This document shows positions 12,902 to 14,894 of a stretch of DNA of 14,894 bases, one piece after another; the first letter of the stretch is position 1, and each line of letters starts with the position of its first letter. Under the pieces are notes generated by a model, which searched no databases, was not told where the DNA came from, and was given only the letters and a program-made list of their open reading frames with translations. Source of the DNA: Verrucomicrobiota bacterium (GTDB lineage: Bacteria > Verrucomicrobiota > Verrucomicrobiia > Opitutales > Opitutaceae); assembly GCA_023430565.1 (NCBI GenBank), contig JAEZAD010000072.1, forward strand, positions 1 through 14,894, written 5' to 3'. Both the position numbers and the translations under genes were made by a program.

Positions 12902-13635
12902 CTGCGACGTGGCGATGGATGTGGGTGGGAGTGCTGGCGCTGGCGATTGGCGCGGGGATCGCCGTGCAGCGGCAGCGGGTGAAGCAGGCGCGGGCGGAGC
13001 TTGAACTGGCGCGCGAGCAAAGGCGGGAGTGGCGGGCGCTCGTGGCGGAGAACGAACGGATGCGGAAACAACAGGAGACATCGGCTGAGCAAGCGGAGCG
13101 GATGGAACGCACAGCGGAGTTGGGGCGAATCACGGTTGAAATTGAAAGGCGGCGGGCGGAGGTGGAGCGAAACGGGGACGTCGCGCGTGCCAAGACGATG
13201 GATACATGGGAACGCGGCGCGGCGGAGTGGAAGCATGCCGGAGTGGCGTCGCCGCGCGCCGCGCTCGAGACGGCGCTGTGGGCGGCGGCGGGCGGGGAGA
13301 TCGACGTGTTGTCGGGGCTGCTCGAGTTCGACGCGGCGGCCCGCGAACGGGCACTTCGGCTGCAAGCGGAGGTGCCGGGGAGCGCGGGTTATGGGCCGCC
13401 GGAGCGATTGTTCGCGATGATGACGGCGCGGGAGGTGTCGCCCGGCTCCGCGCGGCTGGTGAGCGAAACGCAGCGGGGCGAGGAGGCGGAACTGAGAGTC
13501 AGGCTGACGGGGGAGGACGGAGCGGCGAATTCCGTGACGCTGACGATGCGGCGCACGCCGGCAGGGTGGAAATTTGTGGTGCCGGAGCGGGCGGTGGAGC
13601 GGTATGCGGCGATGTTGAAAGCGGGCGGGGCGTGA
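12898..13635 (+). CDS. Membrane-anchored coiled-coil protein coupled to the sigma factor
   Basis: I do not recognise a named family. ATG 12898 overlaps the sigma factor stop in ATGA, the reason for choosing it over an in-frame upstream extension; translational coupling is likely. The 245 residues are one N-terminal membrane helix (about 6-23, WRWMWVGVLALAIGAGIAV), a long charged coiled coil (25-105, with LVAENERMRKQQ) and a compact C-terminal domain (107-240). That domain begins WKHAGVASPRAALETALWAA and ends with TPAGWKFVVPERAVERYAAML. The pattern resembles a small NTF2-like or cone-shaped fold, an impression only. An N-in topology would put the coiled coil in the periplasm, where it could meet the sigma protein's own coiled coil. 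A role as signal partner or anti-sigma-like regulator is inferred from position alone. Confidence 0.75.
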   Translation: MTATWRWMWVGVLALAIGAGIAVQRQRVKQARAELELAREQRREWRALVAENERMRKQQETSAEQAERMERTAELGRITVEIERRRAEVERNGDVARAKTMDTWERGAAEWKHAGVASPRAALETALWAAAGGEIDVLSGLLEFDAAARERALRLQAEVPGSAGYGPPERLFAMMTAREVSPGSARLVSETQRGEEAELRVRLTGEDGAANSVTLTMRRTPAGWKFVVPERAVERYAAMLKAGGA

Positions 13636-13732
13636 GGGGGCGGAGGCGAGGCGGAGCAGCGCGCGACCTCGGGATGAGGAGCTTTTCTCTGCGAGCCATT
13701 CCAGCAGTTCAACTACAGGCGGGAGCACACGT

Positions 13733-13757
13733 GGATTCTTCGCTTCGCTCAGAATGA
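13733..13757. repeat. Short dispersed element 'gattcttcgcttcgctcaga'
   Basis: The plus strand reads ggattcttcgcttcgctcag followed by aatga. The arms attct (13735-13739) and agaat (13751-13755) are inverted around tcgcttcgctc. Very similar words occur scattered between genes in unrelated bacterial genomes; that is from general knowledge. It lies in the 183-base gap between the convergent coiled-coil and esterase genes (13636-13818), where no gene and no T-run terminator is seen. Confidence 0.5.
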
Positions 13758-13818
13758 CGAATATACGCTACTGGGAAACCGAGCAGACTTGATCGGCTAC
13801 AGTTCCGCCGGATCCGCC

Positions 13819-14580
13819 CTATTGGCTGAACAGTGGCTGGAGAACTTTCCAGATGTTGTCGGCGAGGATTTTTTGGCCGTCGGCGGTGGGGTGGATGCGG
13901 TCGGGTTGGTTGAGGCGGTCGATGCCGCCGACGTTTTCGAGGAGGAAAGGGATGAGGGCAGCGTCGTGTTTTTTTGCGACGGCGGGGAAGACGGCGAAGA
14001 AATCGCGGGCGTAGTCGGGGCCCATGGCGGCGGGCATCATCATGCCGGCGACGAGGAGTTGGGCGTCGGGGTATTTGGCGCGGACGCGGTCGAGGATGGC
14101 GTCGAGGTTTTCGCGGGTGACGGAGGGTTCGATACCGCGGAGGCCGTCGTTGGCGCCGAGGGCGAGGAGGAAGACATCGATGCGCTGGCGGAGAATCCAG
14201 TCGATGCGGCGGAGGCCGCCGGCGGAAGTTTCGCCGCTGAGGCCGGCGTTGACGACGCGGTAGGGGAGGTTGGCGGCGGCGAGTTTTTCCTCGAGAAGGG
14301 CGGGGTAGGATTCGGCGAGAGGTTCGTCGAGGCCGTAGCCGGCGGTGAGGCTGTCGCCGAAGCAGACGATGGTTTTGGTTTGGGCGGTGGAGGCGTGGGT
14401 GGAGGAAACCACGAAAGGAGTGAGAAGGGGGAGGAAGAGGAGGAGGATTGCCCGCGAAACACGCGGAAGGACGCGAAAGGGTTTCTGATTTCGCGAGGAT
14501 TCGCGTGTTTCGCGGGAGGAGAAAAGAAGAGCGGCTCGGGGGCGCAGGGAGCTACGGGGAAGAAATGTGTTTGATATCAC
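13819..14580 (-). CDS. tesA: SGNH/GDSL esterase of the TesA (thioesterase I/lysophospholipase L1) type
   Basis: Exported lipolytic esterase acting on acyl esters or thioesters. Numbered from GTG 14580 (253 residues), the four SGNH blocks are complete: FGDSLTAGYG with nucleophile S77, NAGLSGETSAGG with oxyanion G116, LALGANDGLRG with N144, and DRIHPTADG with D227 and H230. A hydrophobic segment (44-58, AILLLFLPLLTPFVV) ahead of the catalytic domain suggests a signal peptide. The start is uncertain: TTG 14664 overlaps the divergent gene, GTG 14580 gives a long odd N-terminus, and GTG 14412 deletes the hydrophobic segment. No start codon lies just before that segment, because a dispersed repeat encodes residues about 22-44. 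The divergent YbbA-like ATPase gene supports the TesA identity, since E. coli has the same pair. Confidence 0.82.
   Translation of the reverse strand: MISNTFLPRSSLRPRAALLFSSRETRESSRNQKPFRVLPRVSRAILLLFLPLLTPFVVSSTHASTAQTKTIVCFGDSLTAGYGLDEPLAESYPALLEEKLAAANLPYRVVNAGLSGETSAGGLRRIDWILRQRIDVFLLALGANDGLRGIEPSVTRENLDAILDRVRAKYPDAQLLVAGMMMPAAMGPDYARDFFAVFPAVAKKHDAALIPFLLENVGGIDRLNQPDRIHPTADGQKILADNIWKVLQPLFSQ
14450..14516. repeat. Dispersed repeat with perfect 15-bp inverted ends inside the esterase 5' region
   Basis: CCCGCGAAACACGCG (14451-14465) and CGCGTGTTTCGCGGG (14502-14516) are exact inverted complements separated by 36 bases. The left arm plus its flank matches 44-63 at the other end of the window. 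The element reads through in the esterase frame without a stop. Confidence 0.75.
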
Positions 14581-14623
14581 GGAGCTTTCTTTCTGGCGGT
14601 TCGTCTGTTTGGTCGTGGCTTCA

Positions 14624-14894
14624 ATGACTGACCAGACGATGTTGAAAGTCCAGCGGCTGACCAAAACGTATGCGACGGCGGCGGGGCCGTTGACGGTGCT
14701 GCACGAGGTGAGTTTCGACGTCGAAGCGGGGTCGAGCCTGGCGATCGTGGGGCCGAGCGGGAGCGGAAAGACGACGTTGCTGGGATTGTGCGCGGGGCTG
14801 GATCAGCCGAGCGGGGGAAGCGTGCAACTGGCGGGGGAGGGAATCGGCGAGATGAGCGAGGACGAGCGGGCGCGCGTGCGGAATCAGCACGTGG
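14624..14894 (+). CDS. ybbA: ABC transporter ATP-binding protein, YbbA/LolD-like (partial, 3' end cut by window)
   Basis: The first 90 residues of an ABC ATPase. The frame from ATG 14624 gives MTDQTMLKVQRLTKTYATAA, then an A-loop/beta-sheet region, the Walker A motif GPSGSGKTT (residues about 46-54), then LLGLCAGLDQPSGGSVQLAG and IGEMSEDERARVRNQHV, where the window ends just before the expected Q-loop. The spacing and the 'AGLDxPSxGxV..., M-x-E-x-x-RA-x-x-R-x-x-HV' pattern fit the LolD/MacB/YbbA group, which power extraction or export from the inner membrane with a FtsX-like permease. Divergence from a TesA-type esterase, as in E. coli, favours YbbA. The permease would lie beyond the right edge. 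No Shine-Dalgarno sequence is obvious; ATG 14639 is an alternative start. Confidence 0.88.
   Translation, partial: MTDQTMLKVQRLTKTYATAAGPLTVLHEVSFDVEAGSSLAIVGPSGSGKTTLLGLCAGLDQPSGGSVQLAGEGIGEMSEDERARVRNQHV

Overview
The window reads as chromosomal DNA of a GC-rich Gram-negative bacterium, most likely a verrucomicrobium of the Opitutaceae type. Three things point there: very high GC with strongly biased codons; short dispersed repeats built from words such as 'cacggattacacgg', 'acgctgaaacgctgaaa' and 'cgaaacacgcg' in many intergenic gaps; and an ECF sigma factor with a long C-terminal extension. The lineage is inferred from style, not from a marker gene.

Layout. Positions 1-188 and 786-1192 are repeat-filled spacers around a small unrecognised membrane protein (189-785). 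Then come two plus-strand surface-polysaccharide genes: a WecB/TagA/CpsF glycosyltransferase (1193-1972) and a polyprenyl-phosphate sugar-phosphate transferase (2264-3679). Between 3680 and 4127 lie repeats and the 3' remnant of an acetyl-xylan-esterase-like gene. A threonine ammonia-lyase with a C-terminal ACT domain (4128-5381) and tRNA-Leu(CAA) (5501-5588) follow.

From 11361 down to 5767 four minus-strand genes run together: a secreted S9 prolyl-oligopeptidase-type peptidase, a predicted outer-membrane beta-barrel, a periplasmic cupredoxin, and a membrane-bound sensory class III adenylate cyclase with all six catalytic residues. The last three look like a sensing cassette spanning the envelope: barrel, copper protein, cyclase.

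Divergent from the peptidase is the most unusual locus: an ECF sigma factor (11531-12901) whose chain continues through hydrophobic segments and a coiled-coil-prone stretch into a TonB C-terminal domain. It is coupled by an ATGA overlap to a membrane-anchored coiled-coil protein (12898-13635). A pair of 11-bp direct repeats exactly 20 bp apart lies in the divergent promoter region.

The right end has a TesA-type SGNH esterase (minus strand) divergent from a YbbA-like ABC transporter ATPase cut by the window edge, the same arrangement as tesA/ybbA in Escherichia coli. A dispersed repeat with 15-bp inverted ends sits inside the 5' part of the esterase reading frame, so its start is unresolved.

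No CRISPR array, insertion sequence, phage gene or rRNA was seen. The best candidates for undescribed biology are the sigma-TonB fusion with its coupled partner and the barrel-cupredoxin-cyclase cassette.
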